DNA of 60,000 bases from Hydractinia symbiolongicarpus (Eukaryota; Cnidaria; Hydrozoa; Anthoathecata; Hydractiniidae). Under the pieces are notes generated by a model. It searched no databases. It was given only the letters and a program-made list of their open reading frames with translations, and was not told where the DNA came from. The position numbers and the translations under genes were made by a program. Positions 1 through 9,898 of this stretch are shown piece by piece (within the stretch, counting starts at the first letter, position 1; each line of letters begins with the position of its first letter). The stretch lies in assembly GCF_029227915.1 (NCBI RefSeq), contig NC_079886.1, positions 6,388,001 through 6,448,000 on the forward strand, written 5' to 3'.

Positions 1-1471
1 AATGTACTTCTTTGCCCAAAGTGCAAATCATTTCACATCTATAGGCAAATAATTCTTCTAGTTTTTTAAGATATCCAAAATCATTTCCCTTTGGAGTATT
101 TCACTAAATGAAGAACCTACTCCACTCATCAGTTCTTAATTCTACAGAAGCGTCCTTTACTTCATATAGTGAATTGATTAAAGAAACAGGCGCTGTGAAA
201 AACAATTTAGCATAATGCACCAAAACACAAGACCAAAACTGGCTAACATACAAAATGACACGTACTATTACTAACAACTGGATTCTCATAGTAACAAAAT
301 AAAAAATATAATTACCATATCTCTTTCATTAATTTGTCCGAACGATAAAACAGTTATTTCAACGAAAATAGTTGTCGCTGAACCTGCAATGCAACAAAAT
401 CACACAAATTATAAAGCAAATTTTCTCACTACAAGAACTTACATATCAGTTCGTTTTTTCTCAAAGTTAGTTTTCGATCATCCAATGGTAAAAATATCCT
501 TTAAATCACGTTGTTAGGCTCACCTGTGTAATTTGGTCTCACTAGTCGATCGTAATGTTGGATGAGTTCATTCCATGTGTGTGCAACACGTGCGTCTGTA
601 CGATCTCTATAAGTAGATGTGACATTGTTTTTTTAAAATACTTAATACAGTAATAAAGTACAATATTAACTACAAATATTATTTTTTTCTTCTTCGAGTC
701 ATATTTAAACAACTTCAAAAATCGGGAAAACCTTTTTTTAAGGAACATTAATCAATAGAAAAATGCTGTTAATACACTGATATAAAAATGTCACCAAAGC
801 AGATAATGACAGACTAGCCTGGAGACACCGGTTGCACTGACTGATGACTTTTCATTTCGTATAGAGAATTGGACAGGGATTTGAATATGAAAAAACGTGT
901 GATTGTATTGAGAGTTTTTTGGTAAAGCAAATTCTTTTTTTTATTCTTTTATTTGACCATAATGTCATAATGGAGGCAATTAAGAATAAAATAACGCTGG
1001 GTGTCTTAGGTGAAGCAAGATATATATTGTTAGAATTTTCAGCAAAAATTTTTCTAGTAAACCATTTACACTGAGCGCGTAATCTATTTTTAAAATCTTT
1101 TTTTAAAATTTAGAATAGAAAATGTTTTTTTTATTTTCGGAATCAGCTCAAAAAGGACCGTTCTTCCGACTGTATTGGGCTATAGAAGAAAAGATGTTAT
1201 AGCTAATACAGACTCGCAAATAAGCATACATCAAGTCTGCGCCATGAATAAAAATTCGTCAAACGCCATAACACAGCTAGTAAATTAAAAAAACATACAT
1301 TTCAATTTCCGAATTGTTCTTTCCTTTTTCTTGGGATGCTCCAACAATATAACACAGCATTAGAAAAACTAATACACTCCATCTGAAGTAAAGATAATAA
1401 AATATTGTTTATTATACGTCATGTTATGATCAAGATGGTAATCCTACTTGATCTCTTTTCCAAAGTAGTTT

Positions 1472-1552
1472 AACTTTGTCCCCAGGGTCTCGTGGCCCGT
1501 GAACTGTTATTACAGAGCGGAAGGCAAAATGCCCTGGGGTGATAAGGTTGGG
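1472..1552. mobile_element. Small MITE copy (CAACCT...AGGTTG family), copy A
   Basis: The left end reads AACTTTGTCCCCAGGGTCTC. The right end, read in reverse complement, begins CCCAACCTTATCACCCCAGG, so the ends are imperfect inverted repeats about 80 bp apart. The inner sequence TGAACTGTTATTAC and the GGCAAAAT near the right end recur in the copy near 54732-54834. There is no coding content. It is a non-autonomous element whose superfamily cannot be assigned from this sequence alone. Confidence 0.5.
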
Positions 1553-2689
1553 GGATGTTATCCCTTTGTGGTACGCGGAAGGAAATGGTGTGGGAAACAA
1601 AAAGATCGAAAGATATCCAACTGCGTAAGATTTTGAAAGAATGTTCATTGCTTTCTAAAAAATTGTCTCCTATTTTTCAGCCGTTTTTTCAAGGGAAAAC
1701 TGAAAGCTCATTTTACTCCCAGTAAATTTCATAATATGGTTGTTTGTTAATATGAAAACATTTTTTCTGCTTAGACATATAAATTGTGCACGAGATAACA
1801 AAAGGTGTACTACCTATGGACGTAACAACGTAACGGCTTACCTTACGAAAATTTAGGCGTAGTTAGAAAATATGTCCCATTACAAGAAGTCAAAACTACC
1901 TAGATTTCCCCCTAACTTCTTATCATTTATTAGTGTTTCCTAGAGCAATAAAAGAATGTTTTCTATTATAAAATGTTTCTGGTAAAATATCAAATTATAA
2001 CTACTCATTAATACATGATCGTAACTTTTTTTCGCAACTCTCGTAAAGACGTTTTGTATAAACATCCGTCAAAATTTCAGGTGAGGCTTGATGTACTAAT
2101 TTTTGAATAGTTTGTAGCCGTAAATGTTTTTATTTGTGTTCTTTTAAGTACTGGGAAATTATAATTAATATGGAAATTAAGATTGGAAAACGAATAAAAC
2201 AATAGTTCCACAATGGTTGTTCACAATGAAGGAGTTCGTGCTGAGTACGTTCTGAATATGTTTTTAATTTTTAGCAAAATCCTAGCCTCAACGTTCTTAT
2301 AAATTAGATTCTTATATAAAACCGTACGTTTCACAAAGATATCCAGTTGTATGTAAATAGCTTCAAGAAATCCTTACCCAAAACGTAAAAACATTGTCGC
2401 CTGAACCATCGTGTTCATTAATATCTAGTTCACTTTTTTATTATTTTTTCGTCTTCAAACTTCAGTCAATTTTTGAAATATTTATAGTTCTTTATTTATG
2501 CGTTCTTTCGAAATTTATAAATTATTTAACTTTCTATTTTCAATTACATTTTTGTCAATAAGGAAAGTTAATTATTTAATATAGTTTTTAAAAACTAATT
2601 TTGCATTGTGCTTGACACACATTTGTATCGACAAGGATGGAAGTCGAAAGGTACCAAAACAAAAAAATTTAAAAAACTGAAAAAATATA

Positions 2690-2999
2690 TTACCACAACA
2701 TTTTGAAGAAAATAAAAACGCTAAAATTATATTTTTGCCACAGATTGAAGAAAGTAAAAACGTTAAAAATATATTTTCACAGGAGATTGAAAAAAATTAA
2801 AACGCGAAAAAGAATTTCTACAACAGATTGTAGAAAGTAAAGATGCAAAAAATATATTTTCACAACAGTTCGAAAAAAAACAAAAAAAAAAAACGCAAAA
2901 AATATATATTCACAGCAGATTGAAGAAAAACAAAAACGCGGGAAATACATTTTCACAACAGGAGGAAAAATAAAACCGCAAAATATATATATATTTCAG
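2690..2999. repeat. Degenerate A-rich tandem array, about 6 units
   Basis: A motif of the form CACAACAGATTGAAGAAA followed by A-rich sequence, AACGC and AATATAT recurs about every 50-60 bases, with many substitutions and poly-A length changes. It looks like an old minisatellite. Stop codons occur in all frames, so it does not encode a repeat protein. Confidence 0.6.
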
Positions 3000-4039
3000 A
3001 CCAATTAAAAAATTGAAGAGAAACAAAAATACTATAATAGTTTAGAACTAAATTAACGGCGGGTTGATAATAAAAATGAAATAAATTACCACGTGACTAT
3101 TTGTTAAAGAGGTTCTTAGCTGTGAATATACGGCTAGGAGGCAGGGGACCGCTCCAGGACTTTTTTACCTTTAGACAATGTCTCGCCACCTAAAATTTAT
3201 GTGTAATTTTTAATAGCTATTGTTTTGCTGTTGGTAAGATCTATCCTACAGGTTGTGGAAGTTCCTTTTTTAGGCTTGCCGGTTAATATTTACAGTCCAG
3301 TGTTAAGCACGCAAATAACTTTTCACAATGGCTTTGCGACAAACAAGAAAAGATTATAAACAAAATTATCAACAAAATTTTTTTGTTTTGTTGATTGGAA
3401 GCTTGTCAAGACCACCTATGGCTACCATCTAGTGGCTACCATTGAAAAACCTTATGACATCATCATTGATGTAATAAGGTAGTAAGCATAAATTATTACT
3501 TGAGATATCTTGTAAATTTACAAAATATCAAAACTTTTAAGCAGTTTGGACTTATCCTCTTGATGATATCTTTAATTATATGTAGAAATGTTATGTCAGC
3601 ATTTTTTAAACTTACTTATGATCCCGAATTGTGATTATTTAAAATAATTTCGATTATTTAAAAATAATTTGTGAATATTCAAAAAAAGATTTTACAAAAA
3701 TCCCAAAGGGCTTGATAAACAACTTTTTATTCTCCATAACATATAAAAAAATCATGTCGCAATCCTTTTTAAATTTTGCACCAACGTAAAACTTTAGGGA
3801 TTGATTATTAAATTAGGTTTTGTGGTTTCCTTTTCCGTTCCTGACTTATGTAATGGCTGCCACTAAAAAGTTCGTGTTTTGAATCTACACAAAATGCAAA
3901 TTGAAATGCAATCATGTTTTTTTTTTTTGCTTCATGCTTATTAAGTTTTAAATTCAAAACAATTATATCAATAATAGCTATATAATCTCTAGTAAGAAAA
4001 GCTTCCTACATCGTATTTTTTTTAAAGCTCAGCTCTATT

Positions 4040-4088
4040 GTTATTTCCCGAATAACTAATCACTTTGATTACTCATTCGGGAAATAAC
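4040..4088. repeat. Nested 14-bp + 6-bp inverted repeat
   Basis: The outer arms, GTTATTTCCCGAAT at 4040-4053 and ATTCGGGAAATAAC at 4075-4088, are perfectly complementary. The inner arms, TAATCA at 4057-4062 and TGATTA at 4066-4071, enclose a CTT loop. One unpaired 3-nt spacer lies on each side. The structure sits about 130 bp upstream of the proposed death-domain start codon. It could be a dyad protein-binding site, a cruciform, or the remnant of a foldback element. Confidence 0.75.
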
Positions 4089-4217
4089 CATGGAGCAATA
4101 CAGTTTTCACCTAAAACTATCATCGTTAGTTTTTGCAAGGTAATCTGTGGATATCGCAAACGATCAATGCTTGTTTGTTGTTCTAGTATCAAGTGTTAAT
4201 CTCGTTTCGACATAATT

Positions 4218-4952
4218 ATGTATGTTAACATGGAAGTGGTAAGGATTTGTTGTTTTTATTGTTGTTCTTATTGTTATTGTTGTTGTTTTTATTGTTATTG
4301 TTGTTGTTGTTGTTGTTATTAATTGGTTGTTGTTGGTTGTGGTGATAATTTTGTATTTGAAAAACTTCCATTTGTTTAGGGTACCTTGCGGGATATTCCC
4401 ATCGAAAATTTGCGTTTCGTTTGCAACGAGCTAGATAAAAGCAACGATTTGGAGAGAATTGCGCATGCGTTAAGAGATGAAATAAACATCACTCCAATTG
4501 AAATAGACAATCTACACAATGCCGGATACAGTCCATGTTTATATTTTTTTAAGGTTTTACAATGTAAACAACCGAAACTTAAAACGAAAACATTAATGGA
4601 AATGCTGGCCGACATTGAACGCCTCGATGTGCTCGAAATCATGCGAGGGAAAAATTTGCCCAAAATATTCTTCGATATTCCATTTTGCAAGCAAGAAGAA
4701 ATCGCACTTCATTTGAACGTTCGGACGAGAAATTGGAAAACAATGGCGGGGAAGTTTGGCTATTCAGATGAAGAAATTTCTGAAATGGAATTAAACAAAC
4801 CTGCAAAGAAAAAAAGTCCTATGGAGCATTTGATTATGATCATCAACCAACGCCATCCTCATATGAAAACAGTTGTGTTCAAACGTATGTTGAGTACAAT
4901 CAAGAGAAATGATCTGGTCCACTGTTTAGACAATTTGTCATCCATGGCTTGA
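4218..4952 (+). CDS. Tandem death-domain-fold adaptor protein (2 exons, 197 aa)
   Basis: Exon 1 (4218-4238) encodes MYVNMEV and ends at a GTAAGG donor. The acceptor TTTAG precedes exon 2 (4380-4952). Both ends are phase 0 and the join is in frame; the ATG is inferred from this. The product is almost entirely two helical death-fold domains. The first covers about residues 13-95 (LRFVCNELDKSNDLERIA onward) and the second about 105-190, with the typical NWKTMAGKFGYSDEEI helix 1-2/3 pattern. No enzymatic domain or membrane segment is visible. Death-fold proteins usually assemble receptor or caspase signalling complexes in the cytosol by homotypic contact; that role here is inferred from the fold. 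Tandem DED-like domains are an alternative reading, but the W-x3-A-x3-G pattern of the second copy favours the death domain. A further upstream exon cannot be excluded. Confidence 0.75.
4239..4379 (+). repeat. Intron with GTT/ATT trinucleotide microsatellite
   Basis: The single intron of the death-domain gene is 141 nt long. Most of it is a TTG/TTA trinucleotide run (about 4246-4340), so its length is likely to vary between individuals. Donor GTAAGG and acceptor TTTGTTTAG are canonical. Confidence 0.7.
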
Positions 4953-5280
4953 GCTGATTGTCTACATAATGAGATGATTAAATATTAATGGACATTAAAA
5001 AAAGCAAGAATTTTGATTCGGCTTGGCAACAGCATTTAAACAAGGAATCAGCTTTTTTAACCTTTTGTACCAGAACTAAATTTCCCTACGTCGACACTAT
5101 TATAGATTTTTGTTTTAAAAATGCACAGCAAGATATTGAATTTTGAAATGAGTAATAGACATGACAGGACTTGTGGTTATTGCGAATGATTGTTTTACAC
5201 GCAAGCTTTATTTTAAATACTTTAAAATGTGCTTTTATAATCTATTTTATAAACATGGTTTTTTAGGATCAAGTCATGTA

Positions 5281-5286
5281 AATAAA
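5281..5286 (+). terminator. Possible poly(A) signal AATAAA of the death-domain gene
   Basis: AATAAA lies about 330 bp after the stop codon of the death-domain ORF and is followed by T/G-rich sequence. It is the clearest canonical hexamer downstream on this strand before the transposon. Confidence 0.45.
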
Positions 5287-5957
5287 TGTTTTTGTAATAT
5301 AATTTAACGTCAAGGACATAAATCTGAGTAGAAGTCTATATGGCCAGCAGAGCTACTTTATAATTTTGGGTCTCTATAGTGAAAGATGAGACATACTAAA
5401 AGAACTTTTGCAGGACTGTAGCAAGTATTGAAGTTAAAGGAAGGAAGGCATGAGTCAAGTGGTTTAGGCTGATGCACCAGGGTAAAGTTTTGAGGGTTTA
5501 ACCCTCTAGATTGGCTAGAAACGCATTCTCTAGATAAGTCTTTCACATATTACTGTTGACCTACGAAAGCATTAAGAGGATGTTTCCCTTTCTTTCCCGC
5601 CCTTCCTGCCTCTGCCCTGTAAGTTACTGTGGTCCTTTTTGTTTAAAAAGTTTTTTTTGCAAAACTCCACAATTTCATGATTGTATCACCAATTCGCAAT
5701 TTTTAGTTCCGCAATTTACGATTTTTTTTCCTTAAGCTATTCTTTTTATATGGGCCAGTAAATGATATCTCAAAGTTAGTGATCACAAGTAATTATCAAT
5801 AGACAGCACGTCGCTATTTCAACTTTGCTGCAACGCAATCGTGTCCGTTGATGTCGTTCAGCGTAACGTTGCAGTATTAGATAGCAGCGTATTGCTATTA
5901 CCACCCGCAAATCGATGATCGTACATAATTCTCGCATCGCTATGATGTGCATCCTTG
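5287..5957. other. Intergenic, nothing recognised
   Basis: No supported gene. The sequence runs up to the CCGG duplication bordering the transposon. Confidence 0.55.
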
Positions 5958-5961
5958 CCGG
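5958..5961. repeat. Target-site duplication CCGG, left copy
   Basis: CCGG directly abuts the first base of the left inverted repeat (TGTAGCAG...) and is repeated at 9895-9898 directly after the right end (...CGACA). A four-base duplication is what Ginger-type and several other integrase-like transposases produce. Confidence 0.8.
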
Positions 5962-6140
5962 TGTAGCAGAAAATAAGTACTCCCTGAAAAAAAGTACTCC
6001 CGGAGTACTTATTTCCCGGAAATAAATACTCCCGGAGTACTTTTATCCTGGGAAAAAAGTACTCCCTCTAGGAAATAAGTACTCCCCCGATTAAAGCTAC
6101 GGAGTACTTTTTTCCTAGGAAAAAAGCACTCCCAGAAGAA
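5962..6140 (+). repeat. Left terminal inverted repeat with palindromic subrepeats
   Basis: It starts TGTAGCAGAAAATAAGTACT. Within about 180 bp the core AGTACTCC / GGAGTACT recurs roughly eight times in both orientations, separated by GGAAATAA or GGGAAAAA spacers, for example AGTACTCCCGGAGTACT at about 5993. The same design is seen at the right end, where the first 28 bases match in inverted orientation with two changes. Confidence 0.85.
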
Positions 6141-6210
6141 GACTCTCCATTGCATGTGTATGAAAAAATTCGAATGTTTATGTTATTCAAGCTTCTTAAT
6201 TTTAATCAAC

Positions 6211-6306
6211 ATGTCGACGAATAAGCATGTGAAATTGCAAGATATTGAGAATTATATTAGAAATGGGCAGTACCCTGCTCATATAAAAAAAAGGAGACAA
6301 AAGTAA
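6211..6306 (+). pseudogene. Transposase N-terminal fragment, separated by a +1 shift in an A-run
   Basis: The ATG at 6211 opens 31 codons that end at TAA 6304-6306. Just before the end the sequence contains a run of eight A (within 6284-6292). Skipping one base there moves the reading into the main transposase frame, which is open from 6287. The first part (IENYIRNGQYPAHIKK) reads as a natural N-terminus for the integrase protein. So either the element has a one-base insertion, the homopolymer was miscalled, or ribosomes shift frame. No corrected sequence is given here. Confidence 0.6.
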
Positions 6307-8572
6307 CTTTAGGAAATCGAGTAAAAACTTTTCAATTGTTGATGGTCATCTGACGTTTAAAGGGACCAGAAGAGTTATTTTTGAAAATCAAAGAAAGAAT
6401 GCCATCATTCACGACATACACGAGGGCATCAATGAAACTGTCGAGTCAGTGGCAATGAGTGGTCATAGAGGACGCGACTCGACCTACCAAAAAGTATCCG
6501 AGAGATTTTATTGGCATGGCATGGTCGATGATGTTAAAAACTATATTCGAACTTGTCAAAAATGCCAAAAACAAGGGAAAATAGTCAAGAAGATCTCACC
6601 TGAACTTCAAAGTATCCATGTCGATTCAAATGTTATGCAACAAGTTGGGGTGGATATATGCAATCTACCCGAAATGAATGGCTACAAACACTTGATTGTA
6701 TTGATTGACTATTTTTCAAAATGGTCAGAAGCCAAACCTGTTCAAGACAAAACTGCCCCAACTGTAGCAAGATTTTTGAACGAAATGATCTGTCGTCATG
6801 GCTGTTTTAAGACACAAATTAACGACCAAGAGAGAGAATTTGTGAACCAAGTATCTTATGCCTTGCTTAAACTGACAGGGACAGACCAAAGGGTGACCTC
6901 AGCTTACCACCCTCAGGCCAATGGATTGTGCGAACGGCAGAATCGGACTATAAAAGATACGTTAATTAAAGTCTTGGAAGAAAATCCAGCAAAATGGATA
7001 GATGTTATCGATGGTGTTCTTTTTGCACACCGCGCAAGTATTCACTTTTCGACAAAATTTTCGCCTTTCTCTTTACTGTATAATCGACACCCTACTTTAC
7101 CCATTGACGTAAAGTACGACTTGATCAAGGAACCTGCAGAACTTGGCAAATGTGATGATCCTTTCGACATTGAGTCATTCAAAGATATCCTAAATTCGAG
7201 CTTGAAGCTACGAGAAGTATCACACTGTATTGCAGGGGAAAACATCAAAAAGGCCCAGAAGAAGCAACAAAGAGATTACAATAGACGCCACAGTCAGCCT
7301 GAATCAACCATACCCATTGGCTCACAAGTACTCCTTCAAGATCTGAAACGACAAGATCGAAAGGGTGGGAAATTCAAATTCAAATGGGTTGGTCCATACA
7401 CTCTAACATCGATATCAAAAAGAGGCTTATGTGAACTCAGTAATGCAAAAGGGGTTACATTGAAAAAAAAGTATAATGTTTCCCTCGTAAAACCTTTTTA
7501 TGCAAGTGAACCGCAAGAGTCTGGAGACGAAGGTAAATCGTTCGGAGGTGAACCAGAAGCTGAAACAACCCACACCAATCTCAGTTCACGTAAAAAACAG
7601 AAAAATTATTTTGATCTTCTTCCCACTGAGATCGTCGTCTTGATTTTAGAATATTCAATTAAACATGATTTTGGTGCTTTCAAATCCATTGCAAATACTT
7701 GTTCCAGATTTCGAACAATCATCCAACCAAGAAGAAGTAGCCTCTTGCCATCCGTCTACCTGGATTTCTACAGTGATTTTCTGGAAAAGCTACCATTCTA
7801 TGGAAACAAAGTGAAAGTGAGTGTAATCAAACTTTCTCGACATTTTGGTTCAGGAAGTGGCACGATCGATGATGTCTGTAAAGCAATCTCACACAAAAAT
7901 TGGAAATCGGCTTGGTTGATTCTTGAGAAGCAAAAGCACAGCTGGTTTCTAATTGATCGTGTCTTTTGGAGAAAATCGTTTCCCAAAACAAGCCAGTTAC
8001 CCGAAACCGAATCAAACGAGTGGCTTCGTAACCGTCTCTATATCTTGAAACAAAAAGATAAGGATATCTTGATCTCTAAAGATAGTTGGTTGAACGACAA
8101 CCTAATGGATGCGGCTCAAAAGCTGATTTGTCAAGAAATCGGAACCCCTCTGACGTTCCAGACAGTCCTGAATTCCCAAAAGAAAGATGTTGAGCCATAT
8201 GAAGCCGTTAACCAAGAGCACATCCAACTACTTCATGATGGTCGCAATCACTGGATCCTCAGCTTTTGCTCTAATGGTCGCGTTCAAGTTTGCGACAGCT
8301 TGAATCAATTTCTAACGCGCTCCTCGAAAAAATCAATCAAATCCTTATACAAAAATTACTTCACTGGAAAAGAGATTATTTCTTTCGTTGAAGTACAAAA
8401 GCAACCTGATGCCTATAATTGTGGCCTTTTCGCGATAGCGTTTGCAGCTGAACTTCTGGACGGAAAGTCACCCTCTGACGCTGTATTTGTTGTTGATAGA
8501 ATGCGAGCACATTTGATATCATGTCTGGAAGAACAAAAACTGAGACCCTTCCCTAAGGTGTCCGAAATTTGA
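6287..8572 (+). CDS. Transposase: H2C2 finger, DD35E integrase, GPY/F, F-box-like, Ulp1-type protease
   Basis: Residues are numbered from GTG at 6449 (707 aa); the frame is open upstream to 6287, so the true start is further 5'. An H2C2-like zinc finger (H6, C36, C39) precedes the integrase core with D69 (VGVDIC), D126 (IND) and E162 (LCERQNR), giving exact D-D(35)E spacing. A GPY/F module spans about 290-350 (FKWVGPYTL). An F-box-like stretch spans about 387-426 (LLPTEIVVLILEY). A Ulp1/C48 cysteine protease follows at about 528-690: WLND at 547-550, His601 in NHW, Asp616 in VCDS, oxyanion Gln652 and Cys658 in YNCG. The integrase would cut and join the element's ends. The protease and F-box-like parts suggest dealings with the SUMO/ubiquitin system of the host, which is inference. 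All catalytic residues are present. Confidence 0.85.
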   Translation, partial: KKGDKSNFRKSSKNFSIVDGHLTFKGTRRVIFENQRKNAIIHDIHEGINETVESVAMSGHRGRDSTYQKVSERFYWHGMVDDVKNYIRTCQKCQKQGKIVKKISPELQSIHVDSNVMQQVGVDICNLPEMNGYKHLIVLIDYFSKWSEAKPVQDKTAPTVARFLNEMICRHGCFKTQINDQEREFVNQVSYALLKLTGTDQRVTSAYHPQANGLCERQNRTIKDTLIKVLEENPAKWIDVIDGVLFAHRASIHFSTKFSPFSLLYNRHPTLPIDVKYDLIKEPAELGKCDDPFDIESFKDILNSSLKLREVSHCIAGENIKKAQKKQQRDYNRRHSQPESTIPIGSQVLLQDLKRQDRKGGKFKFKWVGPYTLTSISKRGLCELSNAKGVTLKKKYNVSLVKPFYASEPQESGDEGKSFGGEPEAETTHTNLSSRKKQKNYFDLLPTEIVVLILEYSIKHDFGAFKSIANTCSRFRTIIQPRRSSLLPSVYLDFYSDFLEKLPFYGNKVKVSVIKLSRHFGSGSGTIDDVCKAISHKNWKSAWLILEKQKHSWFLIDRVFWRKSFPKTSQLPETESNEWLRNRLYILKQKDKDILISKDSWLNDNLMDAAQKLICQEIGTPLTFQTVLNSQKKDVEPYEAVNQEHIQLLHDGRNHWILSFCSNGRVQVCDSLNQFLTRSSKKSIKSLYKNYFTGKEIISFVEVQKQPDAYNCGLFAIAFAAELLDGKSPSDAVFVVDRMRAHLISCLEEQKLRPFPKVSEI

Positions 8573-9711
8573 TTTACTTTTGAATGACATTAGTTTTATC
8601 TTTGATAATTTTTTATATTTGTTGATTATTTTTCTTGATTGAATTTTTTCTTTTCTTCATTACCTTTTATAGTTTTATAGTTTTATAGTTTTATAGCTAG
8701 AGAGACTTTTATTTGGTTTTGGTTTATTGCAAGTCTTTGAGAACAGGAACTACACATTTTCGAATTGATTAACAAAACAAAAAATAATTTCTATTTCGTT
8801 TTTCTATTTTAAACGATAAGGCTAATCATATATAAATTACGGTACGTTTCATTCGCTAGATTTGTTGTATTATTTTATATGTTTTTTACTTACCTTAACT
8901 TACCATTTTTTGATTGAAATGAAGGCTAAAATGCCAAAATTTACTTACGCTTTTAGATACCGAAAAACACCCCTTTTTGAGCTAAAGAGCAACAATTGAA
9001 AAAGAGTAAGATTTGATTGTAAATTTCCCTTGTTTGATTTTTACACTGCGAAATTTTAACAATTATTATGCATTAAAGTAGTTTTTATTTCGTTTTTCTT
9101 TTATTCTTTATCTTTATTATGTTGAGTTTTTGTGATGTCGGATAACACTAATCATTCTTCACAGAAAACATTTTTCTCTTTTTTCATTCTTTCATTTCCC
9201 ATAATGATTTTGCCATCAATTAAATACTTTCGTCACAAACAAGTTTATGGCAAAAAAAAAAACAAGACGACTGAAAAGTCGAAAATTTCGCTAGAAATTA
9301 ATAATGACGGCTTATATTCGATCAAAAAATATCGCAAATTGTTCTCCCAGTTCATAATTATTGTCAAAACTATACTTCAAGGCTCAGTTTACCCTCGTAC
9401 TTAGGGATCGTTCACATATGACGGCAGCCTTCATAGGGGAGGGGGGTCTAAAAGTCTGACAAAATCTGACTTAAGAGGGGGAATCCATTTTCGCGGTCAA
9501 AAAATAAAATCAGAAAAATTGCATTTTGCGTGAGCTAATTTTCCTGGTTTTGACCTATTGGGGACGAGTTTCTTTTATTTTCCTAGGGGTTTGTGAAGAA
9601 TTTTCAAGAACTTTTCGAAATAATATACTTCGCTGGTTCAAATCTTGGCAAAGAAAACCCGCAAATAAGCGAAAATTAATTCCCTCAATTTCTATTTCAT
9701 GTCTTAAGCGT
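8573..9711. other. Transposon 3' region, non-coding
   Basis: Inside the element but after the transposase stop. It holds four exact copies of TTTTATAG (8665-8696) and a GC-richer patch near 9410-9500 with GGGGAGGGGGG, which may be an older insertion. A 90-codon frame at 9132-9404 is Lys/Ile/Phe-rich with no recognisable domain and is not called as a gene. Confidence 0.55.
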
Positions 9712-9894
9712 GCTTATTTCCCAGGAAATTTATACTCCTGGAAGTACTTATTTCCCGAAGGAGTCTTTATTTCCTAGGATAAGAGTACTCCCGGGAGTAT
9801 CAATTTCCTGGGAAATATATACTTGGGAGTACCTTTTTCCCGGAAATAAATACTGGGGAGTACTTTTTTAGGGGAGTACTTATTTTCCGCGACA
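9712..9894 (-). repeat. Right terminal inverted repeat with palindromic subrepeats
   Basis: Read in reverse complement from 9894 it begins TGTCGCGGAAAATAAGTACT and continues with the same alternation of AGTACTCC cores and GGAAATA spacers as the left end. The outermost 28 bases differ from the left repeat at two positions. Further in, the two arms have diverged in subrepeat number and order. Confidence 0.85.
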
Positions 9895-9898
9895 CCGG
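9895..9898. repeat. Target-site duplication CCGG, right copy
   Basis: Second copy of the four-base duplication, immediately outside the terminal ACA of the transposon. Confidence 0.8.

Larger units (their letters stand above)
1..4217. other. Non-coding flank with degenerate repeats
   Basis: No open frame here has recognisable protein features; the short ones are random AT-rich frames. The stretch holds a small MITE copy, an A-rich degenerate tandem array and a nested inverted repeat, listed separately. The last few hundred bases before 4218 probably contain the promoter and 5' leader of the death-domain gene, but no clear TATA box was found. Confidence 0.6.
5962..9894 (+). mobile_element. 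Complete Ginger-like (Gypsy-integrase) cut-and-paste DNA transposon
   Basis: The 3933-bp element has TGT...ACA termini, long imperfect terminal inverted repeats and flanking CCGG duplications. It carries one long transposase ORF and no reverse transcriptase, RNase H or LTRs. The integrase resembles those of Gypsy retrotransposons (H2C2 finger, DD35E, GPY/F). That combination of integrase type, TGTNR ends and 4-bp duplication is how the Ginger superfamily is defined, as far as I recall. The ends are well preserved and the catalytic residues intact, so the insertion may be fairly recent, although a one-base shift breaks the N-terminus. Its own promoter would lie between 6140 and 6211. Confidence 0.85.

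Noticed and set aside
9132-9404. Second transposon gene (90-codon frame after the transposase)
   Set aside because: No domain, biased Lys/Ile composition and no supporting context beyond lying inside the element.
5962-9894. LTR retrotransposon or retroviral remnant
   Set aside because: The integrase is Gypsy-like, but there is no gag, protease, reverse transcriptase or RNase H. The ends are inverted rather than direct repeats.
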